The notes under the pieces are model-generated. The model saw nothing but the letters and a program-made list of their open reading frames with translations. It was not told where the DNA came from and made no database searches. Shown piece by piece: positions 31,801 through 41,418 of a stretch of 64,000 bases of DNA; within the stretch, counting starts at the first letter, position 1, and every line of letters starts with the position of its first letter. The DNA is taken from positions 248,001 to 312,000 of the forward strand of contig OY101120.1 in the NCBI GenBank assembly GCA_956465555.1, in the 5' to 3' direction. Source of the stretch: Nitzschia sp. pyKryTriq1 (Eukaryota > Bacillariophyta > Bacillariophyceae > Bacillariales > Bacillariaceae). A program made the position numbers and the translations under genes.

Positions 31801-32720
31801 TTACTACGGACCTGCCATATTTTGGACAGTACGCTTTTGACGGCCAGGGAAAAGCTGCAGAAGTAGAACGGCGCCTCGTTCGAATGGTTGGCGGAGGGCA
31901 GGAAGCGCTCAACGCTTTGGTGGAGAGGCAATGGATGCCCAATGAACTGAAACCATTCGATACCGAAGCCCCTGATAGCGACAAGATGGCACTGATTAGC
32001 CCGAGCGAAAAGGCTTGTGCGTTATCGCATATCTCTTGTTGGAAAGGGATCGAGCGATGTCTCTCGACGAACATCGATGACGCAATCAGCTCTCCTCGAC
32101 TGCTCCGAAACCCGACTGGCTTGTGTCAGCGAATTCTCTCGTGTGGCTTTGCGCGTGGAGCAAGCCTCTTTCCTGCCAATGATGGAATGGAACCGTCGCC
32201 CGTCTTCTTGATCCTGGAAGACGATGCCATACTGGTCGACCGATTCAATGATCGATTGTCCGACCTTTTGGAAGAATTGCCTCGAGATTTCCATTTCTGC
32301 TCTTTGGGATACAGTCGCCCAAAGACAGCACCGCTGGTACCTTTTTCTTCGCAACTAGGGATTCCGACCTCGATATGGTATTTGACGGGATACATTTTAT
32401 CCCTTGATGGGGCTCGATATCTATTGAACAAGCTACCAGTCCGTGGGCCGGTGGATAGCTGGATTGGACTTTCCATGTTCAGCAACAACTGGGACAATAT
32501 ATTTGGCCATGCCATGGGAGTTGGCGTGAGCACGAAACCTCCGAACGACCCGTCCATTTCGACAGAGGACTTGAGGAAAGTCCTACGATTTCGAGCGTTT
32601 GCGGCGACGATTCCGCTGTGCAGCCAAAAAGTTGGAGCAAACCTCGCCGATCTTCCTTCCACCGGTCGAAACTGGCGGCAGCGTGATACGGATATTGTCT
32701 ACAGTGGCAATACCGTATAG
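28845..32720 (+). CDS. Large protein with C-terminal GT25 glycosyltransferase domain
   Basis: A single exon encodes 1291 residues from ATG 28845. The N-terminus is not a signal peptide but a polybasic run (RKRPVKRQRR, residues 7-16) that resembles a nuclear signal, followed by poly-Gln, acidic Ser/Glu tracts, poly-Pro and poly-Asn. Residues about 390-900 are ordered, helical and unrecognised ('MLLSLFPYYYPFMTEDSC', 'VERCILAKIVSTLYLQRHDP'). From about 935 a family-25 glycosyltransferase domain starts with 'VPTVHIINLERRPDRM', continues with 'SPSEKACALSHISCWKGIE' and the nucleotide-sugar/metal motif 'FLILEDDAIL' (about 1120), and ends near 'FHFCSLGYSRP'. GT25 enzymes add galactose to hydroxylysine or to LPS. 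Lack of a secretory signal is odd for the family. Confidence 0.82.
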   Translation: MSSPSSRKRPVKRQRRQQQQQQHQPNNRNGGYGDVAEELQQVPELLLLQRPEPPPPPPASLVRLIQKDAAVLEYFQALQSNLDYDVQKWKSRARALEQKQNEQQQQQQQQQRDIPMKQKQRPAVDTTTAATNTANEHEGMAKESKGTPSNSNNNGDDDFALEFSSSSDEEEEDADEKPKSSSFGMYKKNVASALDLSSSSEDEDEDEDEKGMNILQGQSRFKSSNTGGAPPPGGNSKPHAPALSADIQQAIDQLHVVLETLEELGIPLLEKEKIIVPPPLDDATATIDNSSDTLLQNLPPLLADDDGTGGDDDVEKPPPPPPPATTGTIEEESSSRHHKTSTTPIQYIVRRRSDHNVVIDIVQFIRALTRIKHVSNNNNNNNNNNNAVIVEGNDENHHSNHHPRMLLSLFPYYYPFMTEDSCIPCYMRSGHTSTDDSMMIWHPAVSGVEKLLMCLCYMDAFCPALDRLMINGDDDEEVTVTVTVEEHHETTDRNREEALQQLFVAMKGRHALVSSLLQSLEGEIVETWAVQDRSSRILQKATHCSTESTLDDSVDQDHGDAEASSSIANNQGTAASTSTSIIPFGTKNFVRLSGMVERCILAKIVSTLYLQRHDPQKAFQFFWSYFLSTTPALDLEDHPKLPPVQSFCVLEAILTSSVPDCRPVGGQTTTAKRTLLDWILVEDSGGGFLGSSVLLRMLGLAMESTAQIYQERSGKHLDDRITDVSRAELAAHERLMNQGCRNWGLVGSSTSSSLASPSSLTTKVKFLLSSDHTERDGGQASLLLSTTLALTLQGDAMKVDEEFEKALAGLRENVGKVEIEFHLQERLLACVSAKKQLEIRRLDDYRRIVNTPMTFSPNKTGIRHIQSFSTTFVNWLVSQDFARVSTVVVTAFRCCHACADAESIFRLVQWVTTHLPSAGSDIDPSLFSILDAMETMSRVPTVHIINLERRPDRMAAFSTQAMCEGLMFLKGVSALGKHHKPGESQVTTDLPYFGQYAFDGQGKAAEVERRLVRMVGGGQEALNALVERQWMPNELKPFDTEAPDSDKMALISPSEKACALSHISCWKGIERCLSTNIDDAISSPRLLRNPTGLCQRILSCGFARGASLFPANDGMEPSPVFLILEDDAILVDRFNDRLSDLLEELPRDFHFCSLGYSRPKTAPLVPFSSQLGIPTSIWYLTGYILSLDGARYLLNKLPVRGPVDSWIGLSMFSNNWDNIFGHAMGVGVSTKPPNDPSISTEDLRKVLRFRAFAATIPLCSQKVGANLADLPSTGRNWRQRDTDIVYSGNTV

Positions 32721-32870
32721 TCTAGAGTATAATCCTTGCTAAGCTAGCTAGTATTAGTAGTGGAATGATCATGATGATTTCCTATTTTGGTGCGTGAAGT
32801 GGCGTCCCCTTGGCTCTTGTATTTTTCGTTCGCGGTTGCCCCCGTTCCCCCTTTCCCGTATTGTGTGTTT

Positions 32871-33950
32871 TCAACGTCCCAACCACTTGCGCATAAATTC
32901 TTGCTGCTTTCGCAAGGCGAGATTGGGTTTGATAGTCGTCTCGGCCAAGTGTCCTGCTAGTGGACCAGTTACCAATCCTTGTACCAAGTAATATATGCCA
33001 TCGATCGGTGGCCTTTCAGGCTCGGGGCTGGGCCCCGTTACGTTCGTGTGAAGCACGGATTCACTCGTGGCCGCCTTGCCCAGAACGATCGGCCACAGAC
33101 CCAGAGGCGGGACGCCTCTCTCCTCCATCAATGTTGAATCCAGCAACGCCCGTCCCACCTGATTCCGCTCTTGCCATAATCCAATTTCTTCCCACATGGT
33201 TGTGCGTTCTTGAAGTACCCAATCCATTCTTCGGCCAATTACCCAATCCAAACTTCGGCCAAAGCTGCGAAGGTTCGGTAGCTTGTCTCGCACCAAATAT
33301 AAAAGAAAATTGCAATAAAAACGAAGAATCGAACGACCGGTGTCATCGAGCCACAAACTCCACCAGTAATCCGAGGACCTTGGCCCGAGCTCGAGAACTC
33401 GCAGCTGGTTGTACGTGCCTGCTGGTACTAGGACCCCGTGTTCTTGTTCTTGTCCTGCTTCCTGTTTTCCGCAAACCATCATATCGAACAGTTGTTCGTT
33501 CGCGTCTTCGTCGGGGCTGAAAAGCAACTCTGACCACGGTGCACTGATTCTGAGAAAAGAAATATCTTTTGAAAAAATGCAATCAAAAAATGTCTTCGTG
33601 CGGATGTTGTCGACGTTAAAATCCACATGGACTTCGCTTGACTCCAGCTGGACGTCACAGAGGCTCCTGCATTTCGTGCGAAGGATTTGGAAGAACATAT
33701 CATAGCAAGGCGTGCCATCATCAAACTTGCTGGTCCATACAATTCGAAGATTTCGCACCTTGCAAAGTGGGTGGCTCAAGGCGAACACCACGGTATCCAA
33801 GCGCTCCGGGTACTCATCGTCCCAAATTTCGAGATCGATTGTTGTCTCGCGAAAGAATGCGCCGCGGGAACCCGTCAACGCGCAACTATCGTAAGCGTAG
33901 AAGGTGTTTCTACGAAGACAGATCCTTTTTGCGGGAGGCGAAAAAGCCAT
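32871..33950 (-). CDS. Unknown protein
   Basis: A single-exon gene of 359 residues starts at ATG 33950 (MAFSPPAKRICLRRNTFYAY). It has normal complexity, few homopolymers and a balanced composition, which supports a real gene. The middle part alternates hydrophobic and charged residues ('LCKVRNLRIVWTSKF', 'CRSLCDVQLESSEVHVDF', 'NQLRVLELGPRS'), resembling degenerate leucine-rich-repeat strands. The end reads 'IDGIYYLVQGLVTGPLAGH' followed by a basic tail. No domain is firmly identified. Its stop codon lies 150 bp from that of the convergent GT25 gene. Confidence 0.65.
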   Translation of the reverse strand: MAFSPPAKRICLRRNTFYAYDSCALTGSRGAFFRETTIDLEIWDDEYPERLDTVVFALSHPLCKVRNLRIVWTSKFDDGTPCYDMFFQILRTKCRSLCDVQLESSEVHVDFNVDNIRTKTFFDCIFSKDISFLRISAPWSELLFSPDEDANEQLFDMMVCGKQEAGQEQEHGVLVPAGTYNQLRVLELGPRSSDYWWSLWLDDTGRSILRFYCNFLLYLVRDKLPNLRSFGRSLDWVIGRRMDWVLQERTTMWEEIGLWQERNQVGRALLDSTLMEERGVPPLGLWPIVLGKAATSESVLHTNVTGPSPEPERPPIDGIYYLVQGLVTGPLAGHLAETTIKPNLALRKQQEFMRKWLGR

Positions 33951-34672
33951 TGTATTCTCGTACCAAGATCAAAATAAAGAGAGCAATGACAGTGTAAACA
34001 GTAAAAAATGAGGAGAGATCGCGACGTCGCCGGGGACTTTTGTTTCTTTCGCGTGATTTATTTTGGATCTTTCTGACGACTCCTCCTCGACCGACTCACT
34101 CTATGCGTAGCTATTATTAGACGCGAATCCGCGAGGTCTGGTTTTGAGTGCGCGCAACAAGACGGGACACGCGCCCAGCAAAAAATGCCGCCGACCCCAT
34201 TCACGGCACAACGCGATCGCCCAATCATTCATTCATCGTGTCACCATCACAGTATTGTTTTGTCTTTGAGAAGGTTTTGCTAGCTAGTAGACAGTTTTAT
34301 AGAATACAACAACAATAATAATTCATTGAACCCTCAAAAGCCATTCACGATGATTCTTCTTCTTCGAAAGCTTGATAATGGATCTCCAGTAGGTGGTAGC
34401 AGGTGGACAATCAACAAGAACAAAAACTGAACCACAAGCAATGAGCAGGAGATTTGGTACATACTTAGTGTCAATCGCGCACGAGTGCGCGATGAGCCAA
34501 TGAAATCACAGGAAACAAATAGCACAGAAAACTATTGATGACAATCGTCGCAGCCATCCGTGCGTCGATTATTAGCGATGCGAAAACATACCGGTACCTG
34601 GTACTGTGGGATGACCTTCCCTCTACTGTTGTCATTATGTTTATATAATCTAAAGCTACTCTACCCCTTTGT
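33951..34672. other. Intergenic region
   Basis: This 722-bp spacer contains an inverted repeat at 34474-34493 (ATCGCGCAC-GA-GTGCGCGAT) and TACCGGTA near 34590, about 80 bp before the tRNA. Otherwise nothing is seen; the 63-codon frame at 34334-34525 is not convincing. Confidence 0.45.
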
Positions 34673-34763
34673 GACTCATTAGCTCAGTTGGTAGAGCACT
34701 GGATTCCAAGTAGTCGAATGATGAAACACCCAGCGGTCGGGCGTTCAAGTCGCCCATGGGTCA
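34673..34763 (+). tRNA. tRNA-Trp (anticodon CCA) with 18-nt intron
   Basis: The sequence folds as a full cloverleaf. The acceptor stem is GACTCAT/ATGGGTC (one T-G wobble) with discriminator A. The D arm is GCTC/GAGC with loop AGTTGGTA. The anticodon loop TTCCAA- carries CCA at 34706-34708. The T arm is GGGCG-TTCAAGT-CGCCC. An intron of 18 nt (34710-34727) sits after position 37, the canonical eukaryotic site, leaving 73 nt. The anticodon stem CTGGA/CCCAG has an A31-C39 mismatch, so either that pair is tolerated or the exact intron boundary shifts by a base. Box A (TAGCTCAGTTGG) and box B (inside the T arm) are present, and T-rich sequence follows as a Pol III stop. Confidence 0.85.
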
Positions 34764-35765
34764 CGTTCCTTTTGATGTTTTGATTCGCGGCGATGGCGAT
34801 CGCCCATTTCGAGCCCATCTTTCGCTCATCTTATTTGCACATCTGACATCTGCTTTTTATTACTTCGTATCATACCGGTACTTGTAGTAGAGCATGCCAG
34901 TGGGCCTACAAGGATATTGTCACTCGCATGTGAATCTAGTCTACTGGTACTGCCCACGACAGACATGTTGCTGTTAGTTTTGGTCGAAAATCCGGAACTT
35001 GTTGTAGTGCCAGGTACCGGTACGCACCGACACCAACAAGAGATTTAATTGACGTATCAATCCATCCATCCATCCATGCGCTTCGTGATTACCATACAAC
35101 AACAACAACAATACGAGGCCCCGCATGGAACTACTGCTACTACTAATACTATTACGTGTACGATGATGATGCACAACACTTCCCCAGTCCGAGATCGGCC
35201 GCGGCGATTATTGTGCTGCCGCATCAGACGCCGTCATGTGTCCATCCTGAAGAAACAAACAATGGGACAGAGCTAATACGATATACGCCCAAGGAATCGA
35301 CCGACGAGGGAGGTTCGAGTCGAGAAACAAAGGGAAGAATAATTTGATCCTATTGCGCTGGGAGGAGCGATGCGGAATAAAGATACTCTACGTACAAAAT
35401 ATCGAAAATCTCCGGCAAGGCATATCTCCAATCAGCTCGGAGATAGGAACGATGATACGCACCTCTTCGTTTGACTCTATTATTCATTCGAATGCGGCGC
35501 GGCACGACATGCTCGAAGAAATCATTACAGCATCGTCTGGTGTCGTCAGAATTTGACACGACATACAAGGTAATGAAGCGTGCAAATGATTCTCTCAGGA
35601 TGGGCACGACTGAGAGGGTGGCCCGAAACACTACACCGATCGAGTCTGGAGGTCGAAGAGCCAAAGATTGAGAACCGGAAGGGTGACAGTCTATGTGACG
35701 ATGATGAACATGTACATGAATGAAAAGATCCGGGGTCATCCAGCACACATTCCAAACATGAAGAA
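34764..35765. other. Intergenic region
   Basis: This 1.0-kb stretch has TACCGGTA near 34873 and 35012 and no ORF with recognisable content. The right part (35350-35750) is open in several frames on both strands, but none shows family motifs; part of it may be decayed 3' sequence of the broken MYND gene. Confidence 0.4.
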
Positions 35766-37018
35766 CTAGACGGATCTATTGCAGAACGACGAAGGAAACA
35801 ATACTGTATATACAAGCGGGCTCTGATTACGGAACAAACACCTAGCCCAGGAAGACTTCGAGGAGTCCCGAGAAATCGATTGCAGCCCGGGGAATCTACT
35901 GCAACCAGGAGAAGTGGTAGTAGGTGCTTTGTCCGAGATCCAAGCGTTGAAAATGGCCTTGCAAGTTTGACCGAGTGCTGGCTTCTCGTCCTCATCTGGG
36001 GAAAAGCCGCTCTTCATGATGACGCAAGTCAGTGCACGAAGGGTCTTCTTTTTGTCCTTCTTGGTCTTGTACCACGAGCAAGAGTTTTTGTGGGCCGCCC
36101 ATGCATCGTCTTGGCATTCCTTGCTAAAGTACGAAACTAAATTGCATTGGCAAAACCCAAATATCTTCTTTTCACCAACCAAACCCTGTTTTCTGCAGCC
36201 ATGGCAAAAACAACTTGGTCTCTTACCTCTTGACATCAAACAGTGATTTTCGGCACTTTCAATGCCCGTTCGCGGAGTGTTGAGATAATCCATTCTACGG
36301 TTCCCAGCATGGTGGACTCAATGGTTCCGAAAGAGAAACACCCCTCCCGTTTGCTTTCCGCAATGCAGTCGCAAATTCGCTCCCGGTGCTCCTCGATGGT
36401 GTCATGAGCCATTGCCTCTGCAATGTAGCCAAGAAATTTTTTCTTGGACCACTTCCTGAACTTCTGCTTGAGAAATCCATAGTGCTACCCATTTACTTCG
36501 GGCTCACTGAGGGGCACCCCAACAATAGTCAGAAGGATATTCAATTGCAGGTACACTTTCGCCATCGCGCCATCATAGCAGGACCTGTTCCTGGTTCTTG
36601 TCTTGAACCCATTATCAACAATCGCGTAACACATGTCGAGATTCCATCGGATTTTGAATTCGCCATTGCAAAGTGTCTCAAAAGCAGATTTGGCCTCGTC
36701 GCTTGCGAAATGACTGGCAGCGCGTTCGGGGGCCAGCGCCAAAGGCGGCGGAACACAATTCCGGGGAAACGTGGTATAGGTGCTATCAGTGTTAGCCAAG
36801 AGTGGGATGCTTATAATAATGCGGGCCTGCTCCTCTTCGCCTAACGGAACCAAACCCCCAACAAGAAAACGTGGTGCGGTTTCGGCGACACGAATTGTTC
36901 CCTCTTTTGTGCCGAGGCCGAGCCGCTCCAGCGAAAGAAGAAGAAGTCCACCCGCTCTACTTTCCATCAAATCTTTCTGGATTGCAGCAGCCCTATCAGG
37001 ATCGATCCTAAACACCAT
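35766..37018 (-). pseudogene. Broken MYND-domain gene
   Basis: Reading right to left from ATG 37018 (MVFRIDPDRAAAIQKD), about 178 residues of ordered protein run to an in-frame TAG at 36485-36487. The same frame then continues for about 85 coherent residues ('LGYIAEAMAHDTIEEHRERI', 'CFSFGTIESTMLGTVEWI') to a TGA near 36240. A MYND-like finger follows in a different frame (35766-36293): CHGC, CQC, then 'YFSKECQDDAWAAHKNSC', where the usual YC of the finger is YF. So there is one nonsense codon (a CAG-to-TAG change would explain it), at least one frame change, and one lost zinc ligand. I take this as a decaying member of a diatom MYND family; an unrecognised intron could explain the frame change but not the missing cysteine. 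Confidence 0.65.
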
Positions 37019-37297
37019 CTTGTATCTTGTTGCCTGTCTCGTCGCCGCTCGAACAACAACAACAACAGCAACAACAATCAACAGAATAATCAATGTCTCA
37101 AATAATGAGAACCGTTGAGTTCTACTTGTCCTCCGTCTCTAGAGCATACGCTAGTACTTGCTTTGCTTTACTTTTTGACTAGCTAGTAGATCTTGATTCG
37201 ACCATCACAATTCCTACCGGTAGAATTATATATATCTTATTAAAATATTTAAAGTATACGAGTACATTATGATTATTTCTCGACTCTTTCTATCACT

Positions 37298-38212
37298 TTA
37301 GGCAGCGTTTGGAAAAAACATCCGTCGAACCGTGTTGATATGCGACGATATGGGTCTCGTACCTGCGCCGAACGCACCACATCCTTCATGTCTCGTTTCA
37401 GATAGCTTGCCTGGCATAATCTTCCTTGAACGCTCCTCGCACTTTGATGTTATGATCGTCGGATCGTTCTTGTTCATACTCGAGAGGAGATAATCTTGGG
37501 CAAACCGTGCATCTCCAAGTCCCACGACGTGGGCGTAAAGCCCAGATTCGTAAGCGAACTCAGCGTAGACCTCAGTGTAGATCCTATCCAGATCATCGCA
37601 AGCTAATGGTTCATTTTCATCATAGAAACACCCGTTTGATTTGGATTCTTGCGAATCCAATACCACATAGATGCCTCGCAATATCCGATGTCGACGATTC
37701 TTCATTTCGCGCTCCGTCATGTATTCGAGTCCCCTGGTGCATATACCCCTGTCATCGAGAGATCTTCTTCTTTCATAATAAGAACTGAATGTCTGGCTTG
37801 TCTCGTCCCAGACTGGCGTGTCACCACTCATTCGATCCTCTTCTGCTTGCATGATCTTGACGATGCGACGAGTTTCGCTTTTGATTGACCTGAGCTCTTC
37901 TTTGGTGTACCAGCTGCTTTGTTTTTCCTCAGGGGAGAAATCCTGGATACAATGTGTTCGCTTCACTCTGACATAGTCAAGCCATTGGACTGATCGTGTC
38001 GGCGGCTTTGATTTTGACGATCTACGAGTATCGTATTCTGGATCACTCATCGCAGCCTGCTTTGTTGTTGCTGGCGTTCGATTATGATCTTCCAAAATGA
38101 TGACATCGAGTTGAAAGTAGTTACGGTGCTGTTCTTCCCACTGCGACTCCTCCTTGTCGTCTACTGGGCTTTCATATTCTTGTAATGGATTATTTGGATA
38201 CTGATTATTCAT
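37298..38212 (-). CDS. Diatom 'RGLE' family unknown protein
   Basis: A single exon encodes 304 residues from ATG 38212. The recognisable core is at about residues 73-190: 'RSVQWLDYVRVKRTHCIQDF', 'EEKQSSWYTKEELRSIKSET' and 'CTRGLEYMTEREMKNRRHRI'. The same order of features (a short Val-rich strand, an aromatic-rich 'W(Y) ... D/E-L-x-x-I/F-K' segment, then RGLE followed by basic residues) is found in the protein at 46590-47186. I recognise this arrangement only from diatom proteins without known function. The C-terminal half is compatible with a small helical domain. No catalytic or membrane motif is seen. Confidence 0.7.
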   Translation of the reverse strand: MNNQYPNNPLQEYESPVDDKEESQWEEQHRNYFQLDVIILEDHNRTPATTKQAAMSDPEYDTRRSSKSKPPTRSVQWLDYVRVKRTHCIQDFSPEEKQSSWYTKEELRSIKSETRRIVKIMQAEEDRMSGDTPVWDETSQTFSSYYERRRSLDDRGICTRGLEYMTEREMKNRRHRILRGIYVVLDSQESKSNGCFYDENEPLACDDLDRIYTEVYAEFAYESGLYAHVVGLGDARFAQDYLLSSMNKNDPTIITSKCEERSRKIMPGKLSETRHEGCGAFGAGTRPISSHINTVRRMFFPNAA

Positions 38213-39587
38213 GTTGTATCTTTTCTGCTTGTTTGATGATGACTATCGATTTCTTTTTCTATCAGTCGAATTATTTTTCATTTTGTGAGAGAGAGCAAAC
38301 GCGGACTCGATGATGATTCGTCGTGAATTTGGTGAAAAAAGATTTCATGCTGGTCAACAGACACGCACCTTGTGGGAACCTTGTGCGTGGGAGAACCTGA
38401 ACATTATTATTTACGGACCGGAAGAGGAAGAAGAATTAAGGACCTTCTTATCAGAAATTATTTATTGGCAACATTACGAACAATCTCCATCTGGACAATC
38501 ATTTTATATGCCCGCACAGTCCTTTCGCACCCACACACACTGATTGTATTGCCCTGTTTCGCGGCAGTCTCGAATTTGCGGTCGTGAGAACTTACAGTTC
38601 AAGTTCGACTAATATCTCAGAACCAACACATGAAAGATACACCCTGTTGTTGGAAAATTCGAAGTGAAGACCATACGCCATGTACTACTATCGAACCCCT
38701 TGCTTGCTTCTTAGAAGGCTAGCAGCAGGTACCGGTAGGGCCTTCCTGTTACGAGATGATTCGCCAACCAAGTACATGGTTTTGTATGTACCGCAAGTAT
38801 CGTACTACCGGTAGTCCCCGTACAGTAGTAGATCATCCTTCTTATTTCTTGCTTGTTTGGTTCGCGACAGTCTCGAATTTGCCATCTACTACTACAAAAT
38901 ACACTCTAAAGGTCGTACTGCAGGTACCGGTATTTACTGGTACTGTACCGTACCGGTAGAAAGATCCAGGACTGATTACCAGTGACTGACAGCAGTCCAT
39001 CATGGGATAGTACGACACGACCATCATGACGATGACGAAGAAGATCAAGTACTGTTGGAGAACATTATTTTACACATTCAGATCCAGCCGTTGACTGGCG
39101 CGAAGTTTATCATGTTCCGGAATGAAATTATGGGATACACTTGAGAGCTATCGGTGGGCCAGTAGGAGTGTGTTGGAGAACATTATTTTACACATTCAGA
39201 TCCGATGAATCGAATATACAAACTACATGTGAAATTATAGGCGGTATACTTACCTGAATATGAATATGAAATGAACGTTGTAAACAACGAGGAAATACTA
39301 CGTGAAAGAGAAATATTGTGTACGAAGAGATAAGTCTTATTATTTTTAATAAAGTCTTAGTAGGAACAGTTACATTGGTATTGTTAGCCTATACGCACTC
39401 TTGACGTATCCCTAGAGGAATACAGAGGGTAAAGTAAGAACCCCGAGTGAGGTAAATCAACAAGTACAAGCTTGAGTAAGCCTGGTGACAACCACCAACA
39501 ACTAAAACTGTGGATGGATGATTGATCGACCACACGCATGCTCTGGCTTTACTGTAGTCATAACTTAGTAAGACAACTCCCTCACCC
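38213..39587. other. Repeat-rich intergenic region
   Basis: This 1.37-kb region lacks supported genes. It contains four TACCGGTA copies (38728-38950), an imperfect repeat of about 20 bp (GCAGTCTCGAATTTGC near 38565, GACAGTCTCGAATTTGC near 38866), and a 33-bp direct repeat entered separately. Confidence 0.5.
39053..39203. repeat. 33-bp direct repeat, two copies
   Basis: The same 33-bp word, beginning TGTTGGAGAACATTATTTTA and ending CATTCAGATCC, occurs at 39053-39085 and 39171-39203 without a mismatch. The 85 bp between the copies and the outer flanks are unrelated to each other. Confidence 0.85.
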
Positions 39588-40229
39588 TCAGTGATGAGAC
39601 GAGGACGATCGAGGGAAACTTCTCCTCGCCCTGCTTGGTCCTCCAGATGTTGTGATCCCAGGGATGACTGGCTCTGGTATCGCAGCACAACTATTTGTGC
39701 GCGATGCGGGCACGAAGACGGCAACCAAGCATACGGCCAACAACGGCGAGCTGAAGCTCGCCTTCATAAAATCCGCCACTGTAGGGGACCGAGGGAGCAT
39801 GATTGGCTCGGGCCAATCGTATTCTAATCGATTCCACGGAAAGTGCTGCGCCCCTGTCGTATACTGTAGGTGTTGGTTGGACTTCTTCGTCTTGTTCTTC
39901 ATGGTCTCCCTCAAATCAAACATAACCTTCCCAACGAGCAGCCGAAACATGGGTGGAACAGAGGTCATTTCGACCCCAGGGAGAGGGTCGTCCTCTGTTG
40001 GCAACTTCACCCTCATCGTAGCTGCTGGGGCTGCTATATTCTGATTATTCTGTGGAGCTACTGGAGGAGTCACCGTACGCTGTGATAAAGGTACAAAATA
40101 ATTAGCTTTCCGGGCTTGCCGTACTTGCTCATCCTTTTGTTTTTCGCGGCGTATTTCAGCGTCGGTTCGACGACTGTAGCTCTCCCCCGCCTTCCGGCCA
40201 CGCCCACCATTTTCGCTGGCCTTCTCCAT
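39588..40229 (-). CDS. Unknown protein, possibly mobile-element derived
   Basis: The frame from ATG 40229 encodes 213 residues. The N-terminus is Gly/Lys/Arg-rich and charged ('RRTDAEIRREKQKDEQVRQA'). A middle segment reads 'LPGVEMTSVPPMFRLLVGKV' then 'MFDLRETMKNK', followed by 'NRLEYDWPEPIMLPRSPT'. After about residue 155 the sequence loses order and ends in Ser/Arg/His, as if a longer reading frame had been cut. The lysine-rich start and abrupt tail recall the ORFs of diatom repeats, but I cannot name a family. It may be a truncated element-borne gene rather than a host gene. Confidence 0.45.
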   Translation of the reverse strand: MEKASENGGRGRKAGESYSRRTDAEIRREKQKDEQVRQARKANYFVPLSQRTVTPPVAPQNNQNIAAPAATMRVKLPTEDDPLPGVEMTSVPPMFRLLVGKVMFDLRETMKNKTKKSNQHLQYTTGAQHFPWNRLEYDWPEPIMLPRSPTVADFMKASFSSPLLAVCLVAVFVPASRTNSCAAIPEPVIPGITTSGGPSRARRSFPRSSSSHH

Positions 40230-41418
40230 ACGAGTAACGACACTACTCTCTGGTACTGTACCAGTGCAATAATGTAATCCTATCCCTGCAACAATAATTC
40301 ACTTTGTTTGGCAATGACAATCAATATAATGGGCAGTGCAGCTATTCCCTGTTGTTTGGTTGTGTTGGAGGCATTGGCGCGGTTTTGGATTTTACGCGCC
40401 TCGGAATCGTTCATTACTTGCTATTTTTGATGATTGTATGTGTCGTTATCGTGATATTTCCATCCTTTCCGGGAAGCGCTTACTGTTTTATTTGAGTTTT
40501 GGAAGGGCGCTTACTGTTTTATTCGGATTTTCGAACGGTACAAAACGTGAAAAACAAGCGATTATGGGCAGAAAAGGCCTCTTTTCGTCAGAAGCTTACT
40601 GGACTGCTGACTACGTGGCCGGAGGGTCGCCGCGATGCGCAGTGATGAAGGTGGCTTGTTGCTTATTTTTTATTTCTGCCACGAAGGGATTTTTTTTCAC
40701 GAGCCATCGCGCGGCTTGTCACATCCCTCTATTTTTATTGATCCCTGCCCTGCATTGGAAAGAAAGATTCTTATATAATATTCATCCATGAAGACAAGCA
40801 AAACACCAATACGATCCGGCGCACAAGACTGGACTATGGTATCAATTGATCGCCCCCAATGTGCCCTTATCCTGAGACTCTATTAATCTCATTTTACTCA
40901 AGGCCATCTTCTTGAGACTACTATTGCTCGGTAAAACCCAAACCTTGCTAACATAGCTAGTAAGTATCATACATTTCTACTGTAGATCCCGCGCCCTCCT
41001 CGGCGAAATGCACAACCCATTTTGCGCGCCTACCGGTGCTGTAGATAATACCGGTACAGTAGAGATATAGGAACGAGAGCATTGGCGGTAGTTGGCGGCA
41101 CAAAAGCAAGGCACAAACCAAGCAAGAAAGCAACAAGGCAGCATCATCATCACTACCACTACCGGTAACATACTGCAAGTACTACTGTCTCAAGAGCACA
41201 CTTGGTCTAAACAGAAAAGTATTCATTCCTCCGTCGTCTACTAGTAGTGGTTAGCGTCTGTTCATCCAGGCCGCCGCATCTCGATCCAAAAGGCTCTGGT
41301 GCTGCTACTACCGTTGCTGCTGCTGCAACTACGAACTGTACTACAGTACTAGTAGTACTCGAGAAGAAATCCAGCCATCCACCCATCATCATCATCATCA
41401 TCAATCAGTGTTGCCGTC
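40230..41418. other. Intergenic region
   Basis: This 1.19-kb spacer has a short imperfect duplication (GCGCTTACTGTTTTATT near 40479 and 40508), TACCGGTA near 41049 and 41160, and an (ATC)n run at 41385-41402 in the probable 5' UTR of the next gene. The longest frames here (151 codons) lack domain signals. Confidence 0.45.

Noticed and set aside
40304-40791. 151-codon plus-strand ORF rich in aromatic residues
   Set aside because: No homologous-looking motif; Phe/Leu/Cys content follows T-rich DNA, and another frame overlaps.
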